From contig NZ_PQHW01000039.1 of assembly GCF_003385215.1 (NCBI RefSeq), positions 1 through 58,126 of the forward strand: DNA of 58,126 bases, given 5' to 3'. The notes beneath the pieces were generated by a model that had not been told where the DNA came from, did no database searches, and saw only the letters and a list, made by a program, of their open reading frames with translations. Position 1 is the first letter of the stretch. Each line of letters begins with the position of its first letter. Shown one piece after another: positions 43,620 to 52,086 of the stretch. This DNA is from Amycolatopsis thermalba (lineage in GTDB: Bacteria; Actinomycetota; Actinomycetes; Mycobacteriales; Pseudonocardiaceae). The position numbers and the translations under genes are program-made.

Positions 43620-44935
43620 GCTTGCTCCCTCGTCAACAACGTTCCGGCCGGTTCGCCGTCCACCTCGCGGCCGCGGAGCCAGACCCGGTGGACCGCCCCG
43701 GTCAGGCGCAGGCCGGCGTAGGGGGTCAGCGGGTGGCGGTGGCGCAGCGCGTCCGGGGTCACGATGACCTCCTCGCCGGGGGCGAAGGCCACCAGGTCGG
43801 CGTCGGCGCCCTCGGCGATGCGGCCCTTGCGGTGCAGCCCGACGAGCGCGGCGGGCGCGGACGCCATCCACCGCACCACGTCGGCCAGGGTGTGCCCGCG
43901 CCGCCGCGCCTCGGTCCACACCACGGGCAGGCCCAGCTGGAGCGAGGCGATCCCGCCCCACGCCGTGTCGAAGCCGCCGCGTTTGAGGTCCGGTGTGGAC
44001 GGTGAGTGGTCGGACACCACACAGTCGATCACGCCCTCGGCCAGCCCCCGCCAGAGCCGGTCCTGGTTCGCCGCGTCCCGGATCGGCGGGCAGCACTTGA
44101 ACTCGGTCGCCCCGGCCGGGATCGCCTCGGCCGCCAGCGTCAGGTAGTGCGGGCAGGTCTCGGCGGTGATCGGCGTACCGGCGCGACGGGCGGCGGCCAG
44201 CCGGTCCAGGGCCGCCGCCGAGGACAGGTGCAGCACGTGCACCCGGGCGCCGGTGCGCGTGGCCCGCTCGATCAGCCCGTGCACCGCGCCGGTCTCCACC
44301 TCGTCCGGACGCGAGGCCAGGAATTCCGGATAGGACGGTCCGGCCTCCGGCGCGGCCGCGAGCCGCGCCCCGTCCTCGGCGTGGACGATCATCAGCGCGC
44401 CCAGCCGTGCCAGCTCGGCCAGGGCGGCGTCGAACTCGGGCCAGCTCAGCGGCGGGAACTCCGGGACCCCCGACGGCGAGAGGAAGCACTTGAAGCCGAA
44501 CACCCCGGCCTCGTGCAGCGCCGCCAGATCGGCCACGTTGCCCGGGATCGCGCCGCCCCAGAAGCCCACGTCGACCTGGCACTGCCCGTCGGCTGCCCGC
44601 CGCTTCACCGCCAGCGCGTCCGCCGTCACCGTGGCGGGCAGGCTGTTCAGCGGCATGTCCACGATCGTGGTCACGCCGCCCGCGGCCGCGGCGGCGGTGG
44701 CCGTGGCGAACCCCTCCCATTCGGTGCGGCCGGGCTCGTTGACGTGGACGTGGGTGTCCACCAGCCCGGGCAGCAGGGCGAGGTCACCCAGGTCCAGGTC
44801 GAGGTGGGTGTCCAGCCGCGCGGTGCGGCCGGTGACGGCGGCGATCCGCCCGTTCCGGACGGCCACCGCGGCGGGCCGTTCGCCGCCGGGGGTCAGCACC
44901 CGGTCGGCGCGGACCACGAAGTCGTAGCCGGTCAT
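43616..44935 (-). CDS. allB: Allantoinase
   Basis: 439-residue amidohydrolase. Metal ligands and landmarks: [31 protein letters not shown], carboxylated-Lys region [38 protein letters not shown] and the final metal Asp in [14 protein letters not shown]. It opens the hydantoin ring of S-allantoin to allantoate. Start and stop overlap the glycerate kinase and allantoicase genes (ATGA both times), so it is translated within a tight operon. Confidence 0.95.
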   Translation of the reverse strand: MTGYDFVVRADRVLTPGGERPAAVAVRNGRIAAVTGRTARLDTHLDLDLGDLALLPGLVDTHVHVNEPGRTEWEGFATATAAAAAGGVTTIVDMPLNSLPATVTADALAVKRRAADGQCQVDVGFWGGAIPGNVADLAALHEAGVFGFKCFLSPSGVPEFPPLSWPEFDAALAELARLGALMIVHAEDGARLAAAPEAGPSYPEFLASRPDEVETGAVHGLIERATRTGARVHVLHLSSAAALDRLAAARRAGTPITAETCPHYLTLAAEAIPAGATEFKCCPPIRDAANQDRLWRGLAEGVIDCVVSDHSPSTPDLKRGGFDTAWGGIASLQLGLPVVWTEARRRGHTLADVVRWMASAPAALVGLHRKGRIAEGADADLVAFAPGEEVIVTPDALRHRHPLTPYAGLRLTGAVHRVWLRGREVDGEPAGTLLTREQA

Positions 44936-46038
44936 GCGCAACTCCTTCCCAGCCAGTCCGCGGCGAGCCGTCCGGCCAGCCGGCGCAGCAGCGGCCCGGC
45001 GTCGGTCATGCACCGGGCGGGGTCGGGTTCGAGGTCGGTGAGGGCGTAGGCGGCGCGGATACCGGCCGCGGCGAGCTGCTCGCCGTCCAGCAGGCACCGC
45101 CCGGCCTCGGCCACGACGGGGATCCCGGCCGCGCGGCCGGCCCCGGCCACCCCCGCCGGTGTCTTGCCGTGCAGGGTCTGCTCGTCCAGCGACCCCTCGC
45201 CGGTGACGACCAGCCGGGCGCCGCGCAGGGCGTCGTCGAAGCCGACCAGGTCCATCAGCGCCCGCACCCCCGGGCGGCGGTGCACGCGCAGCAGGGCCAG
45301 CGCCGCGTACCCCACTCCCCCGGCCGCGCCCGCGCCGGGAGCGCCGGCGCACCGCGGTCCGACGACCTCGGCCCACCGCCGCAGCCCGGCTTCCAGGACG
45401 GCCACGTCGGCGGGGCTCGCGCCCTTCTGCGGCCCGTACACCGCGGCCGCGCCGGTGGGCCCGAGCAGCGGGTTGTCCACGTCACCGGCCAGCTCGAACT
45501 CGACGCCGGCCAGTGCCGGGTGGAGTCCGGTCAGCTCGACCCGGTCCAGGTCCCGCAACGCGGCACCGCCCGGAGCCAGTTCGCCGCCGTCCCGGTCCAG
45601 CAGCTTCGCCCCGAGCGCGGACAGCAGGCCCGCGCCGCCGTCGGTGCACGCGCTGCCGCCGACCCCCAGCACGATCCGGCGGCAACCGGCCGACACCGCC
45701 GCGGCGATCAGTTCACCGGTGCCGAAGCTGGACGCGGTCAGCGGCGCGGGCGGTCCGGGCAGCCGCTGCAGCCCGGACGCCTCGGCCAGCTCCACCACGG
45801 CGGTGCCGTCGCGCACCGCGAACGCGGCGGTGACCGGCTGCCCCAGCGGGCCGTGCACCGTCACGGGCACGCGGCGGAACCCGGCCGACACCGCGGCCTC
45901 GACCGTGCCCTCGCCGCCGTCGGCCAGCGGCACCGTGCGGGCTCCGCCGCCGAGGCCGTCGGCGACCGCCGCGGCGACCTCGGCCGCGGTCAGCGAGCCC
46001 TTGAACTTGTCCGGGGCGACGAGGACGTGACCGGTCAC
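44932..46038 (-). CDS. glxK: Glycerate 2-kinase (GarK/GlxK type)
   Basis: 368 residues of the type-II glycerate kinase family. Evidence: N-terminal [76 protein letters not shown] and [22 protein letters not shown]. It phosphorylates D-glycerate to 2-phosphoglycerate, feeding glyoxylate carbon from purines into glycolysis. It overlaps the Gcl stop and the allantoinase start by 4 bases each. Confidence 0.94.
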   Translation of the reverse strand: MTGHVLVAPDKFKGSLTAAEVAAAVADGLGGGARTVPLADGGEGTVEAAVSAGFRRVPVTVHGPLGQPVTAAFAVRDGTAVVELAEASGLQRLPGPPAPLTASSFGTGELIAAAVSAGCRRIVLGVGGSACTDGGAGLLSALGAKLLDRDGGELAPGGAALRDLDRVELTGLHPALAGVEFELAGDVDNPLLGPTGAAAVYGPQKGASPADVAVLEAGLRRWAEVVGPRCAGAPGAGAAGGVGYAALALLRVHRRPGVRALMDLVGFDDALRGARLVVTGEGSLDEQTLHGKTPAGVAGAGRAAGIPVVAEAGRCLLDGEQLAAAGIRAAYALTDLEPDPARCMTDAGPLLRRLAGRLAADWLGRSCA

Positions 46039-47747
46039 GGGGCGGGCTCGAACTCGCGCACGGCATCGATGGCGGGCCCGTGCGGGGTGTTAGCCTCGCG
46101 CTCGATCATGATCTCCACGAGCACCGGGCGGGAGGTCGCCACCGCCTCCTTGCGGGCCCAGTCGATCGCGTCCCGGATCTCCGCCGGGTCGAACACCCGC
46201 CGCCCGGCGCAGCCGTAGGCCTCCATGATCTTGACGTTGTCCGAGCCGTACTCGTCGTAGTGGATGTCGACCTGGTAGTTCATGTCGTAGGGGATCGACG
46301 CCTGCCGGATCAGGCCCAGGTACTCGTTGTTGAGCATGATGAGCACGAACGGCACGTCGTACTGCGCCGCCACGGCCAGTTCCTCGACCAGGTACTGGAA
46401 GCCGTAGTCGCCGACGATGCCGACGACCTCGGCCCCCGGCTCGACCTGCTGCAGCGCCTTCTTCACGCCGATCGCGGCCGGGATCTCCCAGCCCAGCGGC
46501 CCGGCCTGCCCGCACACCTGGTAGCGCCGGGGCCGGTAGGCCTTCTGGTGCTGGCCGCCCCAGATCTGGTAGAGCCCGATCGCGGTGACGAACCAGGTGT
46601 CCGGGCCGAACGCCTCGTTGATCTCCTTGTAGACCCGGGGCGCCTTGATCGGGGTGGTGTCGAAGTCCTCCCGGCGGCGCAGCGTCGCCTTCAGCTCGCC
46701 GATCCGCTCGACCCAGGCGGCCGGGCCGCGGCCACCGCGGCCCCGCGCCCGCGCCGCGTCCAGCAGCGCCCGCAGGAACAGCTTCGCGTCGGAGACGATG
46801 CCCAGATCGGGCGGGAACACCTTGCCGATCTGGGTCGGCTCGATGTCGACGTGGATGAACGTGCGGTCGCCCCGGTAGACGTCCAGCCTGCCGGTGTGCC
46901 GGTCGCCGAACCGGGCGCCGACGGCCAGCACGGTGTCGCACTCCAGCATCGAGGCGTTGCCGTAGCGCTGCGAGGTCTGCACCCCGGTCATCCCGGCGTA
47001 GAGGTCGTGGTCCTCGTCGATCGCGCCCTTGCCCATGAGGGTGACCTGCACCGGGACGTTGAGGTACTCGGCCAGCTCGCGCAGCTCCGGCGCCGCGTCG
47101 GCGATGACGACGCCACCGCCGGCCAGGATGAGCGGTTTCTCCGCGGCCAGCAGCAGGTCCAGTGCCCGCTCGACACGCGGCAGGTGCGGCCGCACCACCT
47201 CGACCGGGAACGGCGCGTCGATGTCCGGGTCGTAGGTGATGATCTCCTGCGCGACGTCGACGGGGATGTCGACGAGCACCGGGCCGGGACGGCCGGACCG
47301 CGCGATCCGGAACGCCTCGCGGAAGATCCACGGCGCCGTGGCCGCCTCCTTGACCTGCACCGCCCACTTGGTGACCGGTTCGGCGATCCGCACGATGTCG
47401 ACCGCCTGGAAGGCCTCCTTGTGCAGGTTGGCCGACACCGCCTGGCCGGTGATGGCGAGGATCGGGATCGAGTCGGCCATCGCGGTGTAGAGACCGGTGA
47501 TCATGTTGGTCCCGGCCGGGCCGGAGGTGCCGATCGCGACGCCGACCTTGCCGCTGGTGCGCGACCAGCCGTCGGCCATGTGCGTGGCGCCCTCCTCGTG
47601 CCGGACCGTGAGGTGCTCGATGCCGCCCCGGCGTTCCATCGCCTGGTACAGCGGCAGGATCGCCGCGCCGGGGCATCCGAACGCGACGTCCACGCCCTCG
47701 GACTTGAGGACTTCGACGACCGCTTCCATCGCGGGCATTCTGGGCAT
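46035..47747 (-). CDS. gcl: Glyoxylate carboligase (tartronate-semialdehyde synthase)
   Basis: 570-residue ThDP- and FAD-containing carboligase joining two glyoxylates to tartronate semialdehyde and CO2. It aligns along its length with E. coli Gcl: AFGCPGAAILPLYQAM, GTSGPAGTNMITGLY, KEAFQAVDIVRIAEPVTKWA, the EPTQIGKVFPPDLGIVSDAK stretch, the CGQAGPLGWEIPAAIGVKKA stretch, and the ThDP motif GDYGFQYLVEELAVAAQYDVP with NNEYLGLIRQ. At residue 51 it has Glu (VRHEEGA), where the E. coli enzyme has the unusual Val51. The ATG at 47747 is followed by two further in-frame ATGs. The gene order gcl-glxK-allB-alc supports the role. Confidence 0.92.
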   Translation of the reverse strand: MPRMPAMEAVVEVLKSEGVDVAFGCPGAAILPLYQAMERRGGIEHLTVRHEEGATHMADGWSRTSGKVGVAIGTSGPAGTNMITGLYTAMADSIPILAITGQAVSANLHKEAFQAVDIVRIAEPVTKWAVQVKEAATAPWIFREAFRIARSGRPGPVLVDIPVDVAQEIITYDPDIDAPFPVEVVRPHLPRVERALDLLLAAEKPLILAGGGVVIADAAPELRELAEYLNVPVQVTLMGKGAIDEDHDLYAGMTGVQTSQRYGNASMLECDTVLAVGARFGDRHTGRLDVYRGDRTFIHVDIEPTQIGKVFPPDLGIVSDAKLFLRALLDAARARGRGGRGPAAWVERIGELKATLRRREDFDTTPIKAPRVYKEINEAFGPDTWFVTAIGLYQIWGGQHQKAYRPRRYQVCGQAGPLGWEIPAAIGVKKALQQVEPGAEVVGIVGDYGFQYLVEELAVAAQYDVPFVLIMLNNEYLGLIRQASIPYDMNYQVDIHYDEYGSDNVKIMEAYGCAGRRVFDPAEIRDAIDWARKEAVATSRPVLVEIMIEREANTPHGPAIDAVREFEPAP

Positions 47748-47799
47748 GGCAAAGACTCCTCGGACTGTCGACGGGTGTGGTGGCTGGTGGAGCGTGCCG

Positions 47800-48675
47800 T
47801 CAGCGGCCGGACAGCCGCTCGGTGACGGCGAGCAGCGCCGAGTGGTCGGCGTCGCCGAGGCCCTGGGCGCGGGCGGACTGGACGAAGGCGGCGACCTGGC
47901 CGGCGAAGGGCAGGGCCACCTCGGCCTGCCGGGCGGCGTCCAGCACGATGCCCATGTCCTTGTGGTGCAGGTCGATGCGGAAGCCGGGCGTGAAGTCGCG
48001 GGCCAGCATGGACTTGCGCTTGAGCTCCAGGATCCGGCTGCCGGCCAGACCGCCGGCCAGCACCTCGAGCCCGGCCTCGGCGTCCACACCGGACGCTTCC
48101 ATCAGCACGATCGCCTCGGCCACCAGCGCGTAGGTGCCGCCGACGACCAGCTGGTTGGCCGCCTTGACGAACTGGCCCGCGCCGGACGGTCCCACGAGCG
48201 CGGCGACCTTGCCGACGGCGTCGAACACCGGCTTGGCGGCGTCGAAGTCCGCCTGCGCCCCGCCGACCATGATGGACAGCACGCCGTCGACGGCACCGGC
48301 CTCACCGCCGGACACCGGGGCGTCGAGCACGCGCACGCCCTGCTCGCCGAGCCGCCGCGCGACTCGTTGCGAAGTCTCCGCTTTGATGGTGCTGAAGTCG
48401 ATGAACAGCGCCCCGGGTTCGATGTGCCCGGCGATCCCGCCGGATCCGAACACCACGTCTTCGACGTGCGGGTCGGCGGGCAGCATCGTGATGACGATCT
48501 CGGCGTCCCGCACGGCCTCGGCGATCGACCGGGCCGCGGTGCCACCGTTCGCGGCGAGCCTGGCGACCGCGTCGGTGTTGCGGTCGTAGCCGGCAACGGC
48601 GAAGCCGGCCTTGACGAGGTTGCGGGCCATGGGGGCACCCATGATGCCCAGGCCGACGAATCCCACACGGGTCAT
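47800..48675 (-). CDS. glxR: Tartronate semialdehyde reductase (beta-hydroxyacid dehydrogenase family)
   Basis: 291 residues. Rossmann motif VGFVGLGIMGAPMARNLVKAG, substrate motif FIDFSTIKAETSQRVA and DAPVSGGEAGAVDGVLSIMVGG, the catalytic Lys in GAGQFVKAANQLVVGG, and the cofactor/substrate segment FTPGFRIDLHHKDMGI. It reduces tartronate semialdehyde to D-glycerate. It lies 52 bp upstream of gcl in the same direction and downstream of hyi, the classic glyoxylate-salvage order. Confidence 0.94.
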   Translation of the reverse strand: MTRVGFVGLGIMGAPMARNLVKAGFAVAGYDRNTDAVARLAANGGTAARSIAEAVRDAEIVITMLPADPHVEDVVFGSGGIAGHIEPGALFIDFSTIKAETSQRVARRLGEQGVRVLDAPVSGGEAGAVDGVLSIMVGGAQADFDAAKPVFDAVGKVAALVGPSGAGQFVKAANQLVVGGTYALVAEAIVLMEASGVDAEAGLEVLAGGLAGSRILELKRKSMLARDFTPGFRIDLHHKDMGIVLDAARQAEVALPFAGQVAAFVQSARAQGLGDADHSALLAVTERLSGR

Positions 48676-48708
48676 GATCAGGTTTTCCGTTCCGGTGTCG
48701 GGGATGGT

Positions 48709-49530
48709 TCAGGTCGCCGCACGGCGGTCCCGGGGCAGCCAGGCCAGGCTGCCCGCGGTGGTGCCGGACGGCTGGTACTCCAGGCCGACGTGGCCGGTGT
48801 AGCCGCCGGCGGCGAGCTTGCCGAGCGCGGCGTCCAGGTCGATGGCGCCGGTCCCGGGCTGGTGGCGTCCGGGGTGGTCGGCGATCTGCACGTGGCCGAT
48901 CCGGCCGGTGTGCTCGGCGATGACGGCGCCGAGGTCGTCGCCGTTCGCCGTCAGGTGGTAGAGGTCGGCCAGCAGCGCGAGGTTGCCGGCGCCGGATTCG
49001 CGCGTGACGCGGTCGATCACGGCGAGCGCGTCCGCGGCCCGCCGCAGCGGGTAGTGCGGCGCGCCGCTGACCGGTTCGACCAGCACGGTCGCGCCGATCC
49101 GCGCCGCCGCGTGCGCGGCCACGGCGAGGTTCTCCGCGGCGATCGCGTCCTGTTCCGCCGGGTCGGCGCCCGGCACGCGGTTGCCGTACAGGGCGTTGAG
49201 GGCGCGGCAGCCGAGCTGCTCGGCGTGGCCGACGGCGATCGGCACGTTCTCGCGGAACTCGGCCGACCGCGCGGGCCAGGACACCAGGCCCCGGTCGCCG
49301 CCCGGCAGGTCGCCCGCCGCGAAGTTGAGGCCCACCAGCCGCACGCCCGCGTCCCGCACGGCCGCCACGAACCGGTCCACCTCGGCGTCACCGGGTGCCG
49401 CGGTGCCGAAGGGCCACCAGAACTCGACCGCGTCGAAGCCGGCGGCCTTGGCCGCGGCCGGACGCTGCAGCAGGGGCAGCTCGGTGAACAGCATGGACAG
49501 GTTGACGTCGTAGGGCAGGGTGTGGTTCAC
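48709..49530 (-). CDS. hyi: Hydroxypyruvate isomerase-like TIM-barrel protein
   Basis: 273 residues of the xylose-isomerase-like AP endonuclease-2 fold. Start VNLSMLFTELPLLQRPAAAK and AGFDAVEFWWPFG are typical of Hyi. Other landmarks are NFAAGDLPGGDRGL, ALYGNR, the metal ligands in LVEPV, LLADLYHL, GHVQIADHPGRHQPGTG and VGLEYQP. It interconverts hydroxypyruvate and tartronate semialdehyde. The GTG at 49530 overlaps the preceding stop (GTGA). Confidence 0.92.
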   Translation of the reverse strand: MNHTLPYDVNLSMLFTELPLLQRPAAAKAAGFDAVEFWWPFGTAAPGDAEVDRFVAAVRDAGVRLVGLNFAAGDLPGGDRGLVSWPARSAEFRENVPIAVGHAEQLGCRALNALYGNRVPGADPAEQDAIAAENLAVAAHAAARIGATVLVEPVSGAPHYPLRRAADALAVIDRVTRESGAGNLALLADLYHLTANGDDLGAVIAEHTGRIGHVQIADHPGRHQPGTGAIDLDAALGKLAAGGYTGHVGLEYQPSGTTAGSLAWLPRDRRAAT

Positions 49531-49907
49531 GCGGCTTTCTCCTGGTAGGCACGCCAGTCGCCGAACTCGGTGATGTCGCGCAGCTGCACGTGCGAGGTGT
49601 AGGGGCGGCGCAACAGCATCGCCAGCGACGAGCTGCCGTCGGCCAGCTCGATCACCCCGAGCTCCAGCTCGTGCGGTTCGGACGGCAGCACCCGGTCGCG
49701 CAGCACGTCCATCGGCACGTCGTAGACCTCCCCCGCGATGGCCGCCCCGCCGTGCGAAACCGGGAACAACGCCGGGCACTGACCGCCGACGGAGTAGAAG
49801 CGGTACTTGGGCGCGGTGGTGGTCGCGGCGACCAGCGGGGCGCCGCCGAGCAGGTGGTGCAACGGCTCGCCACGCATGGCCCCGCCGTTGAGGAACATCA
49901 ACGCCAT
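49527..49907 (-). CDS. Allophanate hydrolase C-terminal-like / gamma-glutamylcyclotransferase-fold protein
   Basis: 126 residues matching the C-terminal domain of allophanate hydrolase (AtzF-type, AIG2/GGCT-like fold): MFLNGGAMRGEPLHHLL, TTAPKYRFYSVGGQCPALFPV, IAGEVYDVP and ELELGVIELADGS. The N-terminal amidase domain of allophanate hydrolase is absent, so it is stand-alone. GAAGGAGA precedes the ATG at 49907. It is inserted between the NCS2 permease and hyi with a GTGA overlap, so it is a fixed member of the purine operon. Since no ureidoglycolate lyase is recognisable, it is a candidate for that or a related carbamoyl step. Confidence 0.82.
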   Translation of the reverse strand: MALMFLNGGAMRGEPLHHLLGGAPLVAATTTAPKYRFYSVGGQCPALFPVSHGGAAIAGEVYDVPMDVLRDRVLPSEPHELELGVIELADGSSSLAMLLRRPYTSHVQLRDITEFGDWRAYQEKAA

Positions 49908-49918
49908 GTCTGTCTCCT

Positions 49919-51358
49919 TCAGCCGAAGAGCTTCTCGACACCGGTGATTCCGAAGTAGACGGCGAACACCAGGGCCAGCCCGGTGAGCAGCCAGCCGGGC
50001 CAGCGGCCCTTGCCGATGCGGATGACGACGTAGGACACCAGCCCGGCGCCCACGCCGTTGGTGATCGAGTACGTGAACGGGATGACCGCGGCGGTGAGGA
50101 ACACCGGGATGGTGAAATCCGTGTCGTGCCAGGGCACCCGCCGGATCTGCGACACCATCATCCCGCCGATCACGACCAGCGCCGGTGCCGCGGCCTGCGC
50201 CGGGACCACCCCGGCCAGCGGGGTGAACAGCAGCGTCGCCCCGAACAACAGCCCGGTCACCACACTGGCCAGCCCGGTGCGGGCCCCCTCGCCGACACCG
50301 GCCGCGGACTCCAGGAACACCGTGTTCGGCGACGACCCGGTGACTCCGCCCGCGATCGCGCCCGCCCCGTCCACCAGCAGGATCCGGCCCATGCCGGGCA
50401 CCTTGCCGTCGCGGGACAGCCCGGCCTCGTCGGAGACGCTGGTGATGGTGCCCATCGCGTCGAAGAACCCGGACAGCACGAGCGTGAACAGGAACACCGT
50501 CGCGGTGACCGGCCCGGCGGAGACGAACCCGCCGAACAGGTCGACGTCCCCGAACAGCCCGAAGTCCGGCGCGGCGAGGACCTGACTGGGCAGCGTCGGC
50601 TCGGTGCGGCCCCAATCGCCCACGCCGAACCCGTCGTGCAGCACGATCGCGAACACCGTGGTGACCGCGATGCCGATCAGCACCGCGCCCGGGACCTTGC
50701 GCGACACCAGGACCACCATCAGCAGCAGGCCCAGGCAGAACACCGCGATGGGCCAGCCGGCGAGGTGCCCGCTCAGGCCCAGCTGGACCGGGACGGACGA
50801 GCCCGCGACGTCGGGGACGCGCGTGACGAACCCGGCGCTGACGAACCCGACGAGCGCGATGTAGAGGCCGATGCCGACCGTGATGGCCGTCTTCAACGCC
50901 GGCGGGATGCCGTTCATGATGCGTTCCCGCACCCCGCTGACGGCCATCAGGACGATGCACACGCCCTCCAGCACGACCAGGCCGAACGCCTGCGCCCAGG
51001 TCATCGCCGGGGCCATCTGGAAGGCCACGATGCCGTTGATGCCCAGCCCGGCGGCCAGCGCCAGCGGGGCGTTGCCGACCAGTCCCATGAGGATGGTCGT
51101 CACCGCGGCGGCCAGCGCGGTCGCCGTGGTGACCTGGGCCGCGCTCAGCTTCGCGCCGGTGATGTCCGCCGACGCGCCGAGGATGAGCGGGTTGAGCAGC
51201 ACGATGTAGGCCATCGCGACGAACGTGGTGATCCCGCCGCGGACCTCGCGGCCGACGGTGGTCCGCCTGCCGGTGAGGTCGAAGAAGCGGTCGAGCGCGG
51301 TCCTGCGGGGTACGGTGGGTGGTGGTGCGACGCGGTCGTCGCTGGGGGCCTGGGTCAT
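49919..51358 (-). CDS. NCS2 permease, AzgA-like (hypoxanthine/guanine/adenine type)
   Basis: 479 residues with about 13-14 membrane helices. AzgA-branch motifs: RRTTVGREVRGGITTFVAMAY then IVLLNPLIL near the start, ALAAGLGINGIVAF, VSGVRERIMNGIPPALKTAI, FFDAMGTITSVSDEAGL, and GSSPNTVFLESAAGVGEGAR. It imports purine bases with H+. It lies directly downstream of guanine deaminase (191 bp gap) and 12 bp before the allophanate hydrolase-like gene, consistent with guanine or hypoxanthine uptake. The 191-bp gap has only GC-rich CCGGG repeats I cannot interpret. Confidence 0.93.
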   Translation of the reverse strand: MTQAPSDDRVAPPPTVPRRTALDRFFDLTGRRTTVGREVRGGITTFVAMAYIVLLNPLILGASADITGAKLSAAQVTTATALAAAVTTILMGLVGNAPLALAAGLGINGIVAFQMAPAMTWAQAFGLVVLEGVCIVLMAVSGVRERIMNGIPPALKTAITVGIGLYIALVGFVSAGFVTRVPDVAGSSVPVQLGLSGHLAGWPIAVFCLGLLLMVVLVSRKVPGAVLIGIAVTTVFAIVLHDGFGVGDWGRTEPTLPSQVLAAPDFGLFGDVDLFGGFVSAGPVTATVFLFTLVLSGFFDAMGTITSVSDEAGLSRDGKVPGMGRILLVDGAGAIAGGVTGSSPNTVFLESAAGVGEGARTGLASVVTGLLFGATLLFTPLAGVVPAQAAAPALVVIGGMMVSQIRRVPWHDTDFTIPVFLTAAVIPFTYSITNGVGAGLVSYVVIRIGKGRWPGWLLTGLALVFAVYFGITGVEKLFG

Positions 51359-51549
51359 GGCGTCCTCCCCTTGCCGGTGGGTGTGCTCGGCCGGGCCGCC
51401 GCGGCTGGGCGCCGCGGGGCCTGGTGAGCGGGACGATTGGGGTTTTTCTGGTGCTCCGGTCAGCACCGCCGAGGGGCCCGGTGAGGGGCGCTCGTCGCCG
51501 GTGACAAGCCGTACTCGGTTCCCGGTCCCGGGTTCCCGGGCCGGGGGGA

Positions 51550-52032
51550 TCAGTACTCGATGCGGTCGGGCCGGTCCAGCCAGGCCGCGAACGGCACGAA
51601 TCCGTCCACTTCGGACAGCCGGGAGACGGGGACGGTCCACGACTCCCGCGGCCGGTCGAACAACTCGTAGAACGCGCGGTCGTCGAAGCCGGCGCGCGCG
51701 GCGTCGTGCCGGTCGGCGGCGTAGACCACCCGGTCCAGGCGGGCCCACAGGGCCGAGGCCAGGCACATCGGGCACGGTTCGCAGGACGACACCAGCACGC
51801 AGCCGGTGAGCTTGAAGTCGCCCAGCGCCTGGCAGGCCGCCCGGATCGCGACGACCTCGGCGTGCGCGGTCGGGTCCAGCGCCGGGGTGACCTGGTTGGT
51901 CCCGGTGGCGACGATCTCGCCGTCGCGGACGACCACGGCGCCGAACGGCCCGCCGCCGGCGGCGTCGTTGTCGGTGGCCAGCTCGACGGCCCTGGCCAGC
52001 CATTCCTTCTCCACACTGACGATCGCGGTCAC
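51550..52032 (-). CDS. guaD: Guanine deaminase (cytidine-deaminase fold)
   Basis: 160 residues. Zinc motif TAHAEVVAIRAAC with catalytic Glu, then SCEPCPMCLASALWARLDRVVYA; the following DRHDAARAGFDDRAFYEL tail and short C-terminus are as in B. subtilis GuaD. It deaminates guanine to xanthine, the substrate of the adjacent xanthine dehydrogenase. The length is normal. It is 54 bp after the dehydrogenase large subunit gene. Confidence 0.92.
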   Translation of the reverse strand: MTAIVSVEKEWLARAVELATDNDAAGGGPFGAVVVRDGEIVATGTNQVTPALDPTAHAEVVAIRAACQALGDFKLTGCVLVSSCEPCPMCLASALWARLDRVVYAADRHDAARAGFDDRAFYELFDRPRESWTVPVSRLSEVDGFVPFAAWLDRPDRIEY

Positions 52033-52086
52033 GCGTGCACTCCCTCCCCCGTGCCGGGCACGGGGTTGTCGTGGTGGTGGTGTTCC

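Noticed and set aside
51440-51467. GGTGCT-N6-AGCACC hairpin next to a T5 run as a terminator
   Set aside because: The T run precedes the stem on the plus strand and reads as A on the minus strand. The genes here are on the minus strand, so it is not a U-tailed terminator.
51513-51546. CCCGGG/TTCCCGG repeats after guaD as a terminator or riboswitch
   Set aside because: The repeats can pair in several weak ways, but no stable unique stem or known purine riboswitch core is seen.
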